A stretch of DNA of 64,000 nucleotides from Cryptomeria japonica (taxonomy: Eukaryota; Streptophyta; Pinopsida; Cupressales; Cupressaceae). The position numbers and the translations under genes are program-made. Shown here one piece after another: positions 23,580 to 35,099 of this stretch; position 1 is the first letter of the stretch; the number at the start of each line of letters is the position of its first letter. The stretch lies in NCBI RefSeq assembly GCF_030272615.1, contig NC_081406.1, positions 482,639,900 through 482,703,899 of the forward strand. Reading direction: 5' to 3'. The notes below the pieces were generated by a model. The model worked only from the letters and a program-made list of their open reading frames with translations. It was not told where the DNA came from and ran no database searches.

Positions 23580-25094
23580 ATACATATTCCAGTTTCACCT
23601 TCTATTCACCTATTTTCTCACTCAAGTGATTATATTTTATTGATATATCCTTAGTCTTTGAATGTTGCACTAAATTCTTAGACATGTTTATAGCACTGGA
23701 ATTATCACAGTATATAACAATAGGCTCATGATAAATAACTCTGATATATTTCAATATTTTCTTCATCCAAACTATCTAAGTGCAATTAATAACAACAACA
23801 ATATACTCAGCTTTAGCAATAGATAAAGATACTAAATCTTGTTTCTTGCTAGCCCATGAAACCAACTTCTTAACTAAAATAATGCTCCACCAGTAGTACT
23901 CTTCCGATCATCAACATTACCAACCTAATCTGCATCAATGTAAGCACACAACATGAAATCATCATTCTTTGGATACCATAAACCATAATCCTCAGTTCCC
24001 TTTAGATATCTGAATATTCTTTTAACATCAGTGACATGACTCTCCTTCAAATAAACTTGATATCTAGAAGCCATACACACAACATGCATAATGTTAGGCC
24101 CAGTCTGAGTAAGATATAGTAGTCCACCAACCATAGATTTGTACAAACTCTGATTAGCTTTAGGTGATTCATCATTTTTAGACAATTTACAACCAGTCAC
24201 CATAGGAGCTCCAACTAATTTGGAATAATCTAATCCAAATTTCTTCAGAAATTCCTTCACATACTTAGTCTGAGATATGAATATACCTTTTCTTGTCTGT
24301 GCAATCTGCAAACCAAAGAAAAGTTTCATCTCATCGATAATAGACATCTCAAATTCTTTTTGCATATCACCGACAAACTTCACACTCATATCATCATCAC
24401 CACCAAAGATAATGTCATCGACAAAGACTTCAACAATCAAAATGTTATCATTTTCAATCTTAAAGTACATATTACTATCAACAACACCTTTGATAAATAC
24501 CAATTTTAGCAAGTATTTGTCTAATCTAGTATACCAAGCTCTAGGGGCTTGTTTTAATCCATAAAGTGCTTTCTTCAACTTACATACCATGTCTCCATCA
24601 TTTGACAATGAAAATTCATCAGGTTGTTCAATGTAAACTTTTTCTTCTATATCACCATTCAAAAATACAGATTTGACATCCATCTGATATACCTTGAAAT
24701 CTTTATAAGAAGCATATGCAAGAAACAATTTAACAACTTCAATTCTGGCAACTAGAGCAAAATTTTCTTCATAATAAATTACTTCTTGCTGTGAATATCC
24801 TTTGTAGACTAGTCTGGCTTTATTTCTGACTACTTCATCAGCTTCATTCAATTTGTTTCTAAAAGCTCATTTAGTACCAATAATATTTTTATCCTTAGTT
24901 CTAGGGACAAGTTCCCAAGTGTTGTTCTTTTCAATCTGATATAACTCTTCTTTTATGGCTCTACTCCAATTATCATCTTTACTTGCTTCAACAACATCTT
25001 TAGGTTCAACTTTAGAAATCAAACATATTTCTTCTGCAGCTAACATTCTTGTAGTCATCACACCTTTATTCTTGCCACCAATAATATGATTCAT
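23580..25094 (-). pseudogene. pol: Copia-2 reverse transcriptase and RNase H
   Basis: RT starts on the minus strand near 25094. The stretch 24867-25094 contains WELVPRTKDKNIIGTK, and a stop near 24866 separates it from 308 open codons (23925-24851). These contain VYQMDVKSVFLNGD, LYGLKQAPRAWY, the catalytic EVFVDDIIFGGDDD at about 24390-24430, and LFFGLQIAQ. RNase H follows at 23580-23930 with stops. Key RT residues are intact, so inactivation comes from nonsense changes. The part 23143-24573 is duplicated at 9509-10936. Confidence 0.88.
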
Positions 25095-25159
25095 GGAATG
25101 ATTTAGTCTAACATACCTTGGAGCCTTCTGATTGTTCTGATCCTCAGGTTCCTACACAT

Positions 25160-26731
25160 CATCACAATAGAAACAACATCCAGATTAAAGGTCTCGACCA
25201 GATCATTCCGCTTAGGCACTTCAAGTTGAATAGGAGCTAAAACAACATGTTAACCTTCATCATAAGCTCTGATCTCCTTCCCAAGGTTTTCATCCACCTT
25301 TACATTTGCATTCTCAACTATCTTTCTCAGTCTCCTATTATAGCACTGGTAGGCTTTTCTATTTGTATAATATCCCAAAAAGATACCTTCATCGCTTCTA
25401 GCATCAAACTTTCCAATATCCTAATCTCTTTTGATATAGCATTTGCTACCAAAAACTTTGAAATATTTCATAGTAGGAACATGATCAAACCAAAGCTCAT
25501 AAGGGGTCTTACCGGTATCACCTTTGATATGAACTCTATTGAATGTATAGGCTGTAGTGCTAATAGCTTCTCTCCAGTAGACCTTCATAATATTTCCTTC
25601 AATCAACATTGTTCTTGCAGTATCTAAAACAGTACGGTTCTTCCTTTCAACAATCCCATTTTGTTGTGGTGTCCTAGGAGTAGATAGTTGTCTTCTAATT
25701 CCATGCATCTCACATAAAGAATTGAACTCACCAGAACATAATTATCCACCTCTATCAAATCTCAGACACTTGAGCTTTAATCTGAACTTAGTTTCAACTT
25801 TAGCTTTGAATATCTTGAATTTCTCAAATGCTTCTGAGTTTTCTTTCAAAAAGACAACCCACACCATTCTGGAGTAATCATCAATTAGTAGCATAAAATA
25901 TCTATCACCTTGCACACTTCTAACATTGGTAGGTCCACATAGATCGACATGTACAAGATCTAACAATCCATTTGATGTATACCATTTGCTCTTGAAATAA
26001 ATCTTTATTTTCTTATCCAACTGGCATTCCTTACACACCGGATTAACAAGTTTAACAATCTTAGGCAAATCCCTAACAACTTGTGTAGAACTAATCTTGA
26101 TCAATGAATCAAAGTTTACATGACACATTCTTCTATGCCACAACCAACTCTCATCTATCTTAGAAATCAAACATTTTTTCTCACTAGCATTCAAATGAAT
26201 TTTTTTACCTTCAGTCTTAGTCCCAGATGCAATCTCTATACCAGAGGCATTCAAGATCTTGAATTTACCATTTTTGAATTGTAGATCATAGCCCTTATCA
26301 ACCATTTGTCCAACACTCAAAATATAATGCTTCAATCCTTAAACATGCAAAACATCATCAGTGTTATGCTTGCCATCAAAAGAAATAGAACCTCTCCCAT
26401 GGATTACATAGGGTTTGTCATCTCTGAATATAACTATTCCACCATCATACCTTTCCATTCTTACAAATTTTCTTTTATCACCAGTCATATGATGTGAACA
26501 ACTAATGTCAATCACCCATTCACCTTTTTCTTCTACCTTTGCAACCAAAGATTTCTCCTCAACAAAACAACTAGTGGAATCAAAAGGAACATGTCTATCT
26601 TCTTTAATGGCAATAAACACAAACTTTTCTCCTTTTGATTCATCATCTATAACACCTTCACCTGTATCATAATAACAGTTCTTTTTGTTCCTAAACTTCC
26701 GGTTAGACTTACAAGGTATCATGTCTGTCAT
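25160..26731 (-). pseudogene. pol: Copia-2 protease and integrase
   Basis: Protease is at 26339-26731: WVIDISCSHHMTGDK stands where other copies have D-S-G, so the active-site Ser-Gly is changed to Ile-Ser. The GAG-pre-integrase segment (WLWHRRMCHVNF) and integrase core are in 25742-26335: C-x2-C in VCKEC, D in HVDLCG, D in LIDDYSRMVW. The rest is in 25421-25708, with RQLSTPRTPQQNG and IVERKNRT holding the catalytic E. Stops separate the three pieces. The integrase C-terminal region to about 25160 is broken. Confidence 0.86.
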
Positions 26732-27615
26732 ACTTAGTCATTCTCTCTATACATCTAGAAGCAAAATGTCTTATCTTATTACAACAAAAATATTTCAAGG
26801 GCAACTTTCCATCATACTTATCGACACCCTTAGGCAATCTCCAGGCAATCAATGCTTCAAGCTCATCAAGCTCTCTTTCTTTCTCTGCTATCTCTTTTAT
26901 ATATGGATATCCTGCACTCATTAGGATCATATTTCTTCTTACCAAACATAGATGTTGATTCTTTGAATGTTGTATGAGACTTTTTATGTGATTCTCCAAA
27001 TTCTCTCAGCTCAAATGCAACAATTTTTCCAACCAACACATCTCTTGTCACTGTAGTTGCACTCTGGATCTCATCAATAGCAACAACCTTATGTTTATAA
27101 GCAAGAGGAAAAGATCTCAGCACCTTAGCAACAATCTCATCTTCTTCAATCTTTCCACTAGTAGATCTGATACCAAGGACAAGCTCATTCACCTTAGCCA
27201 TGTATGAATGTATGTTCTCATCATCTCCCATCTTCAATGTATCATACTTTCTTTCTAAAATCTGCAACTTAGCAACTTTCACTTGACTATCACCTTCATA
27301 CAAGATTTCAAGTTTTGCCTAGATCTCATGTGCAGTTTGAAGTTCCATAACATTTTTCATTTCAGAATTAGTCAGGGCACTAAGAAATGATTTCTTCACT
27401 CTGTTGTTATATTCAACTTCCTTAACCTCATCAAGAGTGGATGGTCCATTCTGAGGAGCAACATAGGCATTCTTAGTAATCTTCCAATAATCTTTTCCAA
27501 GACATTTCAAATGCGCCTCAATCTGTCTCTTCCACATAGTATAGTTGCTTCCATCAAACCACTGACTGTCCTTCTTGAAAACAATATCTTGATTGTTCAT
27601 CATGGATCTACTCAA
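26709..27615 (-). pseudogene. gag: Copia-2 gag
   Basis: The start is MSRSMMNNQD at 27615, 27 bases after the primer-binding site. The UBN2-type gag region is readable as FDGSNYTMWKRQIEAHLKCL, a stop at 27319, then YEGDSQVKVAKLQ to TRDVLVGKIVAFEL (26866-27303). The zinc knuckle YFCCNKIRHFASRC is at about 26750-26800 in a further frame. The first cysteine pair and H and C are present. Confidence 0.85.
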
Positions 27616-27641
27616 GTGATTAAGCTTCTATCAAAGGATCT

Positions 27642-27654
27642 ATCTCTGATACCA
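27642..27654 (-). promoter_or_regulatory. Primer-binding site of Copia-2
   Basis: In reverse TGGTATCAGAGAT, complementary to initiator tRNA-Met over its first 11 bases, two bases from the LTR end. Confidence 0.85.
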
Positions 27655-27656
27655 AT

Positions 27657-28930
27657 TGTTAGCAGCACTAAAGAAGGAAGATTGAGAGGGGGGTGAGTCA
27701 GTCTTCACTGGATTTGGTCAAATTAAAATTCAAAACATAAACTTATAGAATGCAGCAATAACAGATAAGCAAATTAACAAAACAACACACAACACCAATA
27801 TTTTGATTTAGAAAACCCGATTAAGGGAAAAACCATGGTGGGAACCTACCCACAATAAGATGATACTCTGTAGTAGTATGTGAAAATATTACAATGGGGA
27901 ATGCACATGCATTCAGGAACATTGCATTGAGCTCACTACTCAAAAGATATTTTTCTGGAAGGCTACAACCCTCAGGGAAGTCTCACTAACTTACAATATG
28001 ATTCAAACTATAATCCATAGTGAATGAATTACAATGATAGCATCTACAAATACCTGATGATAGTCCCGATTAAGCATAGTTGTCTGCTCTGCAACACCAA
28101 TCTCACCACAATATTTTACTAAATGATATATCCTTGTTCAAACATTCACCTTTCTCTGATAATGTAGACACAATAGTGGCACATAAATTGCATAAGCATC
28201 TCACCTATATATACAAATCATCAATCTTGATAACAAGGTCGACTAAACCCTCAACCCTCAACTCACAATTACAAAAATTATAGTGCATGATACAAATATT
28301 GACCACCAAAAAAAAATTATGATTTACATTACATAGCATGGACCTAAATAAAATTCCCAAATGATTTCATCCACTGGTAATCCTAGCAAGATCAACCACA
28401 ACATGCTACACCACCAGAAATGCTACATAATACACAAATCATCACCGATTCATAGAAATCACCAAAAATTTACACAATGATCGATGTAGATGAAAAAAAC
28501 AAATAGGACATGACTATGAAACAACAACAAGAATGTTAGAATCATCTAGAACAGTTGCACCAACACCTCTTTTCAAATCTTCATCGGTCAATGTCTCAAA
28601 GCTCAACACAACCAATCAACAACTGTCATGAGGAAAGATAACTTGCAGAGTACCCAATCACAAACCATGTGAAATTAAGATACAAAAGATTATCCCAAAC
28701 AATAATTCAAAGTCTCAGCACAATATCTGATCACACTAGAATATACTAGAGGAAATACCAGATTTTGGAAAATAGTTATCAGCACAACCAAACTACAAAA
28801 CCAGATTAAAAAACTCTTCCCAAACTCACCTGAATAAGTCATGGGAATATGTTGGCATCAATGACAAAAACATATCCTAGCAACAAAAATGACAACAACC
28901 AAATCCAATAATCTCCCCAATAATCCAACA
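27657..28930 (-). repeat. Copia-2 5' LTR (reverse)
   Basis: 1274 bp, TGTTAGCAGC on the plus strand to AATCCAACA. Matches 7112-8380. The C-rich hairpin (27677-27706) has a GAAGA/TCTTC stem. The right end is followed by ATAAC. Confidence 0.88.
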
Positions 28931-28935
28931 ATAAC

Positions 28936-29903
28936 ACTGGAATTTTTACGTGGAAACCTGGAGAGGGAAAAACCACGGTGGGATTGGAACCCACAATATT
29001 ATAATACTATGATCAAGAGTATAATAATATCACAAGAGGGGAATGCAAATGCATTCAGGCACACTTCCTAGAGCTCACTGCTCAATTAAAAAGAGGGCTA
29101 CAACCCAGAGGAAGGCTCACTACCTTATAGAGATTACAAATGATTACAAGAATGATTGAATTGAAGAATAGAATCTACTAATGCCAAAAAGTAGTTTCGA
29201 TTAAGCTCAATTAATCCTCTACCACTGTTCTATCTCTTAGCTATGTTATGCTGCTTTGTCATATACCAGAGCACAAAGACCTTCAATCAAAAACAAAACT
29301 TCACACAATTACTCATACGCTCTTCCCAAACTCATTCCCTAACACAAAATTCCCAAATGAATCGATCTTATATATTTGCATTAACAAATTAAATCAATTC
29401 CATGTCCGCTTCCGAAAATTGCATAACATGCAACATGAAATGTGTAACCATAAGTTGGCTCAATCTGACTACATATCCATATGCGGAACCAAAATTTTTT
29501 ATAATAAGCTTCCCACATGTTGGCTCAATCACTTGGAACACAAAAAAAATCACTTAAACCATCCCAAAGATTCTGCATAACACACTACACCAAAATAGCT
29601 CTATTCTTCTAGAATTACTAGTTACCGGATCTTCAATCTTGCACGAGAATCAATACTGGAGGCTAGGATTGTGAAATAAGTTTCTTCTAGCATCCAATCA
29701 ACTACCTCTATGAACGCAACCAAAACTATGTAACTAAAATGAAGATCTTCACAATGTACTCATACTCTGTCACATATTGTATTCCACCTTCCAAACTTAA
29801 GCATAAATGAATATTAAAACTTCCCAAACTTCTAGTAGATCACTTCTACGTATACCAAATATGATATCTAATCTGAGTTGCCAACAATGAAAACATTGGA
29901 ACA
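28936..29903 (-). repeat. Main piece of the Copia-3 5' LTR
   Basis: It continues the LTR interrupted at 7111. It has the TTTTTACGTGGAAACC block and ACCACGGTGGGA found in the other reverse Copia LTRs. It ends with AACATTGGAACA (reverse TGTTCCAATG...). Confidence 0.7.
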
Positions 29904-29929
29904 ATCTTTAAGAAAAAATATTCATTGGT

Positions 29930-30440
29930 ACAGTGTCTCTTGCCAACATGCTCCCCATGCATAAGTCACAAAATCCTCCACCATAAAGTACACACATCGG
30001 TCTCATCCAATGGAGAATCCATCCCTCTTAGGTCTGGCATCACACAACCACTAATCAATCCGTATATGAATAGTACTAGGCAAGGAATCTATCAGATCAG
30101 GATCACCTACCCAAGGTGCATCCTCGTCTGATCCATCGATAGTGTATCATGCTCACATATCAATAGAAGGTAGTAATCTCCTCTATGTAGCATTTACTCT
30201 GGGATAACATCTCTAATGGGGATCTTCAAGATCCTCCATACATCTAGTAAAGTGATACTAGCCTCCTCGGTCGGTAGGTGAAATGTACAAGTCTGGTTGT
30301 CCCAGTGCTCCACAATCGTTGTCATCATTTTTGTGCGTGTCTTGATCCAGGGCCACCTCCTAACGAACCCCAATCCCACTGCATTGAGGATTTACCACTC
30401 ATCTACTCTTAGATGTTTGTATAGCCTCATGGTCAAAGGG
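29930..30440 (-). pseudogene. Antisense plant mobile domain (PMD) fragment in Gypsy-2
   Basis: The minus strand reads RLYKHLRVDEW, then IVEHWDNQTCTFHLPTEEAS and ITLLDVWRILKIPIRD (30194-30379). This matches the PMD pattern: L-V-E-x-W, T-x-T-F-H-L-P, T-L-x-D-V, L-x-I-P-I. A later portion near 29930-30060 reads VYFMVEDFVTYAWGACW in another frame, matching the second half of the domain and the copy at 46490-46580. PMD proteins (MAIN/MAIL family) act in the nucleus, and PMD sequences also occur in transposable elements. Frameshifts and stops make it a pseudogene. The orientation is opposite to Gypsy-2. Confidence 0.75.
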
Positions 30441-31396
30441 CAGTGCTCTTGAGAAGTGAGAGGCCACTCATCTGCCTGCACCCAGCCAATTCACTTCATT
30501 AGCCCTTCTCTTTTATCCTATTCTAGCCTATGCTATCCTAGTCATATCCTATTCTATCCCCAGGTCATATAACTACCCCCTTGAAGCTCTCCCATCCCCT
30601 TTCCCATCTCCCGTTTCCCTTTCCCTACCTCCTTGGTGGAGACATTAATCCCCCTTGGTGGAAACATCAAGCCTGTGGTGGAGATGTCACACCACAAGCA
30701 GAGACATCATTCGACAGTCTCCACCCCCTTCCTGAACCCCTACCCACAAAACAATGTCTGCACAGACGTTGATCCATACGCGTAGGCGAGGTTCTGCCTC
30801 CTTAACCCCTTCAATGCCTACACAGGTGTTGAGATCCTACAGAGGCATTGATCCCATGCGTAGATGCTAAAATGATGATCAACATCTGCGTCCCAACCAT
30901 TTCTATCCCTCATTAATGACCCTATTTATTGCCCTAACCTACTAAATGACAAACTAGGTTTGGGGTACTCACCAATGGTCCATACTCGGTTGGTTACCAA
31001 TATCATTGGACTCTCTTTGTATAATGGTCGTGGTGTGGAATGCGGTCCATCTTGTTCCTAAGGCTTTGTGCTCTCAAAGTATTCTAAAGGTGTATGTGAC
31101 AATGACCCTTCCTTGGGCCCCATGTGGCTTACATAGGCCCCCCATGACCCTATTTTCCCGTCCTTATTCCATCTTCATCCTTTTTCTCTCTTTTATTTTC
31201 ATTTTTTTCTATCTCTTTTTCCTCTTTTCATCCTTATCATTTTCCTCTTTTTTGAGAATTTTCCTGACAATTTTAAAAATTTCTTGGTTAAATTCTCGAC
31301 AGGGAATATACCACCCACGTCTTCATGCTAGGACATCATTTTTTTGTCTTTTACCCATCACCAATTTTGTTGCTGCGTAAAAGAGGCACGGAATGT
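30441..31396 (+). other. Gypsy-2 3' noncoding region (5' side of the antisense PMD)
   Basis: No gene is visible. At 30760-30880 there are imprecise repeats of GCGTAGATGC/CACAGGTGTTGA type, comparable to the degenerate repeats in the PMD intron of Gypsy-3. On the minus strand AATAAATA at 30922-30931 lies where Gypsy-3 has the PMD TATA box. The segment 31130-31396 resembles 21140-21410 of Gypsy-1. Confidence 0.5.
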
Positions 31397-33684
31397 AGAT
31401 GCTTATATTAATTAATTTAATTAATTTAACCTTACTACATAATTAATTGATTTAATTATGTTGGTATTTTGGTATGGTTTTGTTAATGATGTCAACACCT
31501 ACTGAAAACAAGCACTTTGGAGATCCAACAACATTCACCGGCAAGCAAGTAACTATTGCACAGTTACTGGTATATGGTTCACCGGCAGGATATAATGTTC
31601 ACCATACCTGGAATGATATGGAAGACACTTGGTAATTTCGAAGACATCGTGTGGACACTTTTTTTTGAGGAATTGATCATTAGTATATTCATATTTGCAT
31701 ATTTGCTTTTACCGGCAAATAGGTCCAGGTTATCTAGGGTTACACCGGTAGGTTTATCTTTTTCAGATCAGCATGGCATGCTATGGAGATGATTTATTAT
31801 TGATGTAAATGCATTAAGCCGACATGTTTAATCGGTTATTGCATCAGATAGTATATTGTATGTAAAATGTTTTTATAGTAATATCTTGTAGAGCCAACCT
31901 ACTAAAATTGGTCTTAGGGTATGGTATAAATGTAAGATCTTATTTGTAAGATCAAGTGTGGAATGTGAAAAATAATTGAGTGAAGGTATATGCAAGATTA
32001 AGAAGAGGTATACATGAAGACATCATTTGAAGGTGAAGTTAGGTTTTTGTATAAGCATATCAACATTACACTGGTACTGAATCCAGCATATGAAGATGCT
32101 ATTTTGTGCAGTACATTCTTATTGGATTTAACCATCCAACTGTAGTTAGTGTGACTCCCATTTTGTGATTGAGCAGTGAGCTCTAGGCTGTTGGCCTATC
32201 TGCATGTGCAGACCCCATTTATGTACACTTACTATCTGCAGTAGTATCATCTGATTGTGGGTAAGGTTTCCCACCATGGTTTTTCCCCTTACAGGGTTTC
32301 CACATACAAATATTGGTGTTATGTGTTGCAGATAACTTTATGTTTGTGTTTCATGCATTAATCTTTACTGGTATAGAAATTTACTGTTAACACTATCTAC
32401 CGACATACTTAACTGGTTTACTGGTATTAAGCATCAAGTTGGTTAATTGGTTTTTGGTTTGAATTTATTTGACAACTGATTCACCCCCCCCCCCTCTTAG
32501 TTGTCTCTAGGACCTAACAAATTATGCTACCCTTTATTCTTCCCAGAATTAATTAAATTAAATTAAATTAATCTTGTCACTATAGTCCAATAATTGATTT
32601 ATTAAATAAATAAATTATTTCCTATTCTTCTAAATCTCTCCAAATTAATTAATTCTTCTAAATCCCCTTTAGTTAATTAATTCAAATTAATTGACTAAAT
32701 CATGCGATTCCTACATATCACTTTCCTCTAATATTGGCTTAAGCTAATTAATTCTTCTAGAAACATTCTTATCATTATTTCCTAATTTTTAATTCCTCCA
32801 CTCATTCTCTCTTCTCTTGTCAAATCCTCCTCAATTTCCCACTTGTTTTCTAATATCTCATTATCCCACTTAATCACTTCTAATCATTTGTTAGTGTCTA
32901 ATCCTCATGATTAGCCACATGTCAACCAATTGCCATAAATGGCTTGGCCCCCTCTCAACCTCCAATCTTAAATGCATCAACTTTGGTCATTTCAAGGATT
33001 TCAAATTTCCTCTTCCCCCCATGCACTCTCATCTTCCCAAGGAATTATTAATTCCTTTTCCCTTTTCATTTTCCCATGCACCTCATTATTTGAGAATTGT
33101 TAATTCCCTTGTCCTCCCCCAAAGAATTTTTAATTCCTTTTTGTCTTCCTAATGTACTTGAAGGTATCTTAACCATGTACATTGTGGAGTGTGGAGACAA
33201 GAAATGCCTTTATGAAAAATCTCTTGGTCTCCACACCATGTCCTCTCAATCCACCTCATCTATCTCTTTCAATCTCAACCATCCATTCCTCCTCCTTCCA
33301 ATCTATAAATTGGGGTCTCCTCCCCTTCATTCCATATCTCTTGTTTATGCAATCTTACGCTACTAACATAGCTTTTCAAATCCCCCTTGTGCATCCATAC
33401 TATAGGAAAATTTAGATATCCACCCATATCCATTATCCACTTACTATCCTCATCCATTTAGCACTCTATCCTTTAATCATAGTCGTTCTATGTGGAGATC
33501 AATCCACAAAACCATCTTGGATCTCATAAAATCAAGTGAAGATAGGAAACTTCTTCACTTTATCAAAAACTCAATCCGAAGGAGGAGGTAAAATTTCAAG
33601 GTATAATGATTTGAGTTTTAGTATTTTGAATTATTTATTTGAATAATCAACTATTTCATTCACCTTGTGATTTTCACCTCTTCA
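31397..33684 (+). repeat. Gypsy-2 LTR, interrupted
   Basis: TGTAGATGCT to CCTCTTCA. Removing the solo Copia LTR and one target copy leaves about 1222 bp. It contains AATTAATT-rich sequence, TCACTATAGT, a TATA box candidate at about 33304 (TATAAATTGG), and the same closing CCTCTTCA as Gypsy-1. Confidence 0.8.
31459..32519 (+). repeat. Solo LTR of the Copia-1/Copia-5 family
   Basis: 1061 bp from TGTTGGTATT to CCTAACA, flanked by AATTA at 31454-31458 and 32520-32524. There is no internal sequence, so it is the remnant of LTR-LTR recombination. The length is identical to both Copia-5 LTRs. TATA box at 31925, C-rich hairpin at 32471-32505. Confidence 0.93.
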
Positions 33685-34303
33685 TTTGCAATCTGACTTC
33701 CTTTTCATTTACCTTGTCTCTCAAAAAGTGAAACTTGATTGATATATGCTTAGCCTTTTAATGCAACACCTGATTCTTAGAAATATTAATTGCACTTGAA
33801 TTGTCATAGTAGATAGCAATATGCTCATCATACATAACTCTAATATCTTTCAACATTTGCTTCATCCAGATTACCTGAGTACAATTGTTAGTAGAAAGAA
33901 TATATTATGCCTTTGCAATAGATAAAAAAATTGAATTTTTATTTTTTCTCAACAATGAAACCAACTTTATCCCAAGAAAAATGCACCTCCACTAGTACTC
34001 TTTCAATCATCAACATCTCTTGCCCAATCAACATCAGTAAAAGCACTCAAAGTAAAATCACCATCTTTAGGATACCATAAACCAAAATCAACAGTTCCTT
34101 CCAAATATCTAAAAATTCTTTTAACAACTACAACATGAGATTCCTTATGATCAACTTGAAATCTAGCAACAAGACAAACAACATTCATGATATCCAGTCT
34201 AGTCTGAGTCAAATAGAGTATTCCACCAATCATAGATATGTATCTGGTCTAATTTTATTTAGGGTTATCATCATCTTTAGTCAACTTACATCTGGTCATG
34301 GTA
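33685..34303 (-). pseudogene. pol: Copia-4 remnant: RNase H and RT end
   Basis: The minus strand reads MIGGILYLTQTRLDIMNVVC and YLEGTVDFGLWYPKDGDF (34003-34233), then RNase H with stops to 33700. It is more decayed than the other Copia copies. It starts right at the end of the Gypsy-2 LTR, where a degenerate polypurine-like AATCTGACTTCCTTTT is seen, and stops abruptly at about 34303. No LTR of its own was found. Confidence 0.8.
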
Positions 34304-35099
34304 TAGATACCGGTTAGGAGGGACCTCAAAGAGATCAATCCAGACCGGCCAGAAAGAGTAAACACAACGAAAACAAGAGGATATGATGGAGATAATGCAG
34401 AATTGAATGAATTAAATCATGAAAACTAATTATAGATAATCGGTAACATCTAGGTTGCAAGATTTGTCTCACTGGCCTACCACATACATGCTCAATTACA
34501 GGATCGGTCAACTCCTGACCTCTAATTCTTAAGATCTATCTTCTATGTTCTATTTGACTAATTTATAATGCTCAATTACAATGATTTATATGATCCAAGG
34601 AGATCTGGGGGATCGAATGCCGAAGAACAAGATCAAACATGTAAAACTAGTAGGTGCATCTGCCAAAGAGATTCCTCCAAAAAATTCAAAGGATGAAGTG
34701 TGCATCAAAGGGAAGGTCATCCACATGCCAAGGAGCATCAGGATCAATTAACTAAGGCTCCACAAGCTACAAAAGGGTCCGCAAGATTCACCAATGCAAA
34801 TAGGTCCAACCGGTTCCAATTCTAGAAAACTGTCTCAGAATCCAAAATTAATAACTTACCAGTAAATGATCTGAACGCTCCATAGTTTAGGAATAAGGAA
34901 GATGATCATGTCCTCAAGAAAAATCTAGGTCCACAAGATCGGATGAGCCAATGCAAGAAAATGCTGAAAGAAATGTTGAAACCGCAAAACAGAAAACAAA
35001 TTGGAAAGAAATTTTTTTTGTTGATGCAAGATTGCCAAGAACTGGGGATGCTCCTGCATCAGACATCTGGTGTTGATGAAAAAGTGAGTCTCTCACTTT
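34304..35099 (-). other. Unassigned segment, possibly chromovirus 3' end
   Basis: No ORF with a domain. It adjoins the reverse chromovirus fragment and may be its 3' untranslated region and part of an LTR, but I could not find LTR ends or a second copy. Confidence 0.35.

Larger units (their letters stand above)
7112..28930 (-). mobile_element. Copia-2: reverse Ty1/Copia split by Gypsy-1
   Basis: The flanks are ATAAC at 7107-7111 and 28931-28935, a perfect 5-bp target duplication in the Copia-3 LTR. Parts: 3' LTR 7112-8380, then Gypsy-1 (8381-23142), polypurine tract 23148-23163, RNase H/RT, integrase/protease and gag (23580-27615), primer-binding site, and 5' LTR 27657-28930. Gypsy-1 entered just inside the 3' LTR head and duplicated CCAAC. 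The LTR differs in sequence from the Copia-1/Copia-5 family. Confidence 0.88.
1..29903 (-). mobile_element. Copia-3: reverse-strand Ty1/Copia, left-truncated by the window, host of a nest
   Basis: This is the oldest layer of the left block. A gag remnant lies at 1-800 on the minus strand. A primer-binding site complementary to initiator tRNA-Met follows at 801-812, then the 5' LTR. The LTR is in three pieces: 815-839, 7008-7111 and 28936-29903, about 1.09 kb in total. The breaks are filled by Copia-1 (840-7007) and Copia-2 (7112-28930). Joining the pieces restores the C-rich hairpin layout of the other Copia LTRs here. The LTR head reads TGTTCCAATG in reverse and ends at 29903. The 3' part of the element is outside the window. 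Confidence 0.75.
29904..33684 (+). mobile_element. Gypsy-2: 3' end of a Tat-like Gypsy with antisense PMD gene
   Basis: This is related to Gypsy-1 in its pre-LTR region (TTCTCGACAGGG, ATGTAGATGC) and LTR. It keeps only a 3' noncoding region with an antisense plant mobile domain and one LTR (31397-33684, interrupted by a solo Copia LTR). The coding region is not in the window; Copia-3 is inserted at its left. Confidence 0.7.

Noticed and set aside
34304-34950. Looked for LTR ends of the chromovirus
   Set aside because: No TG/CA pair with target duplication or second copy could be found by eye.
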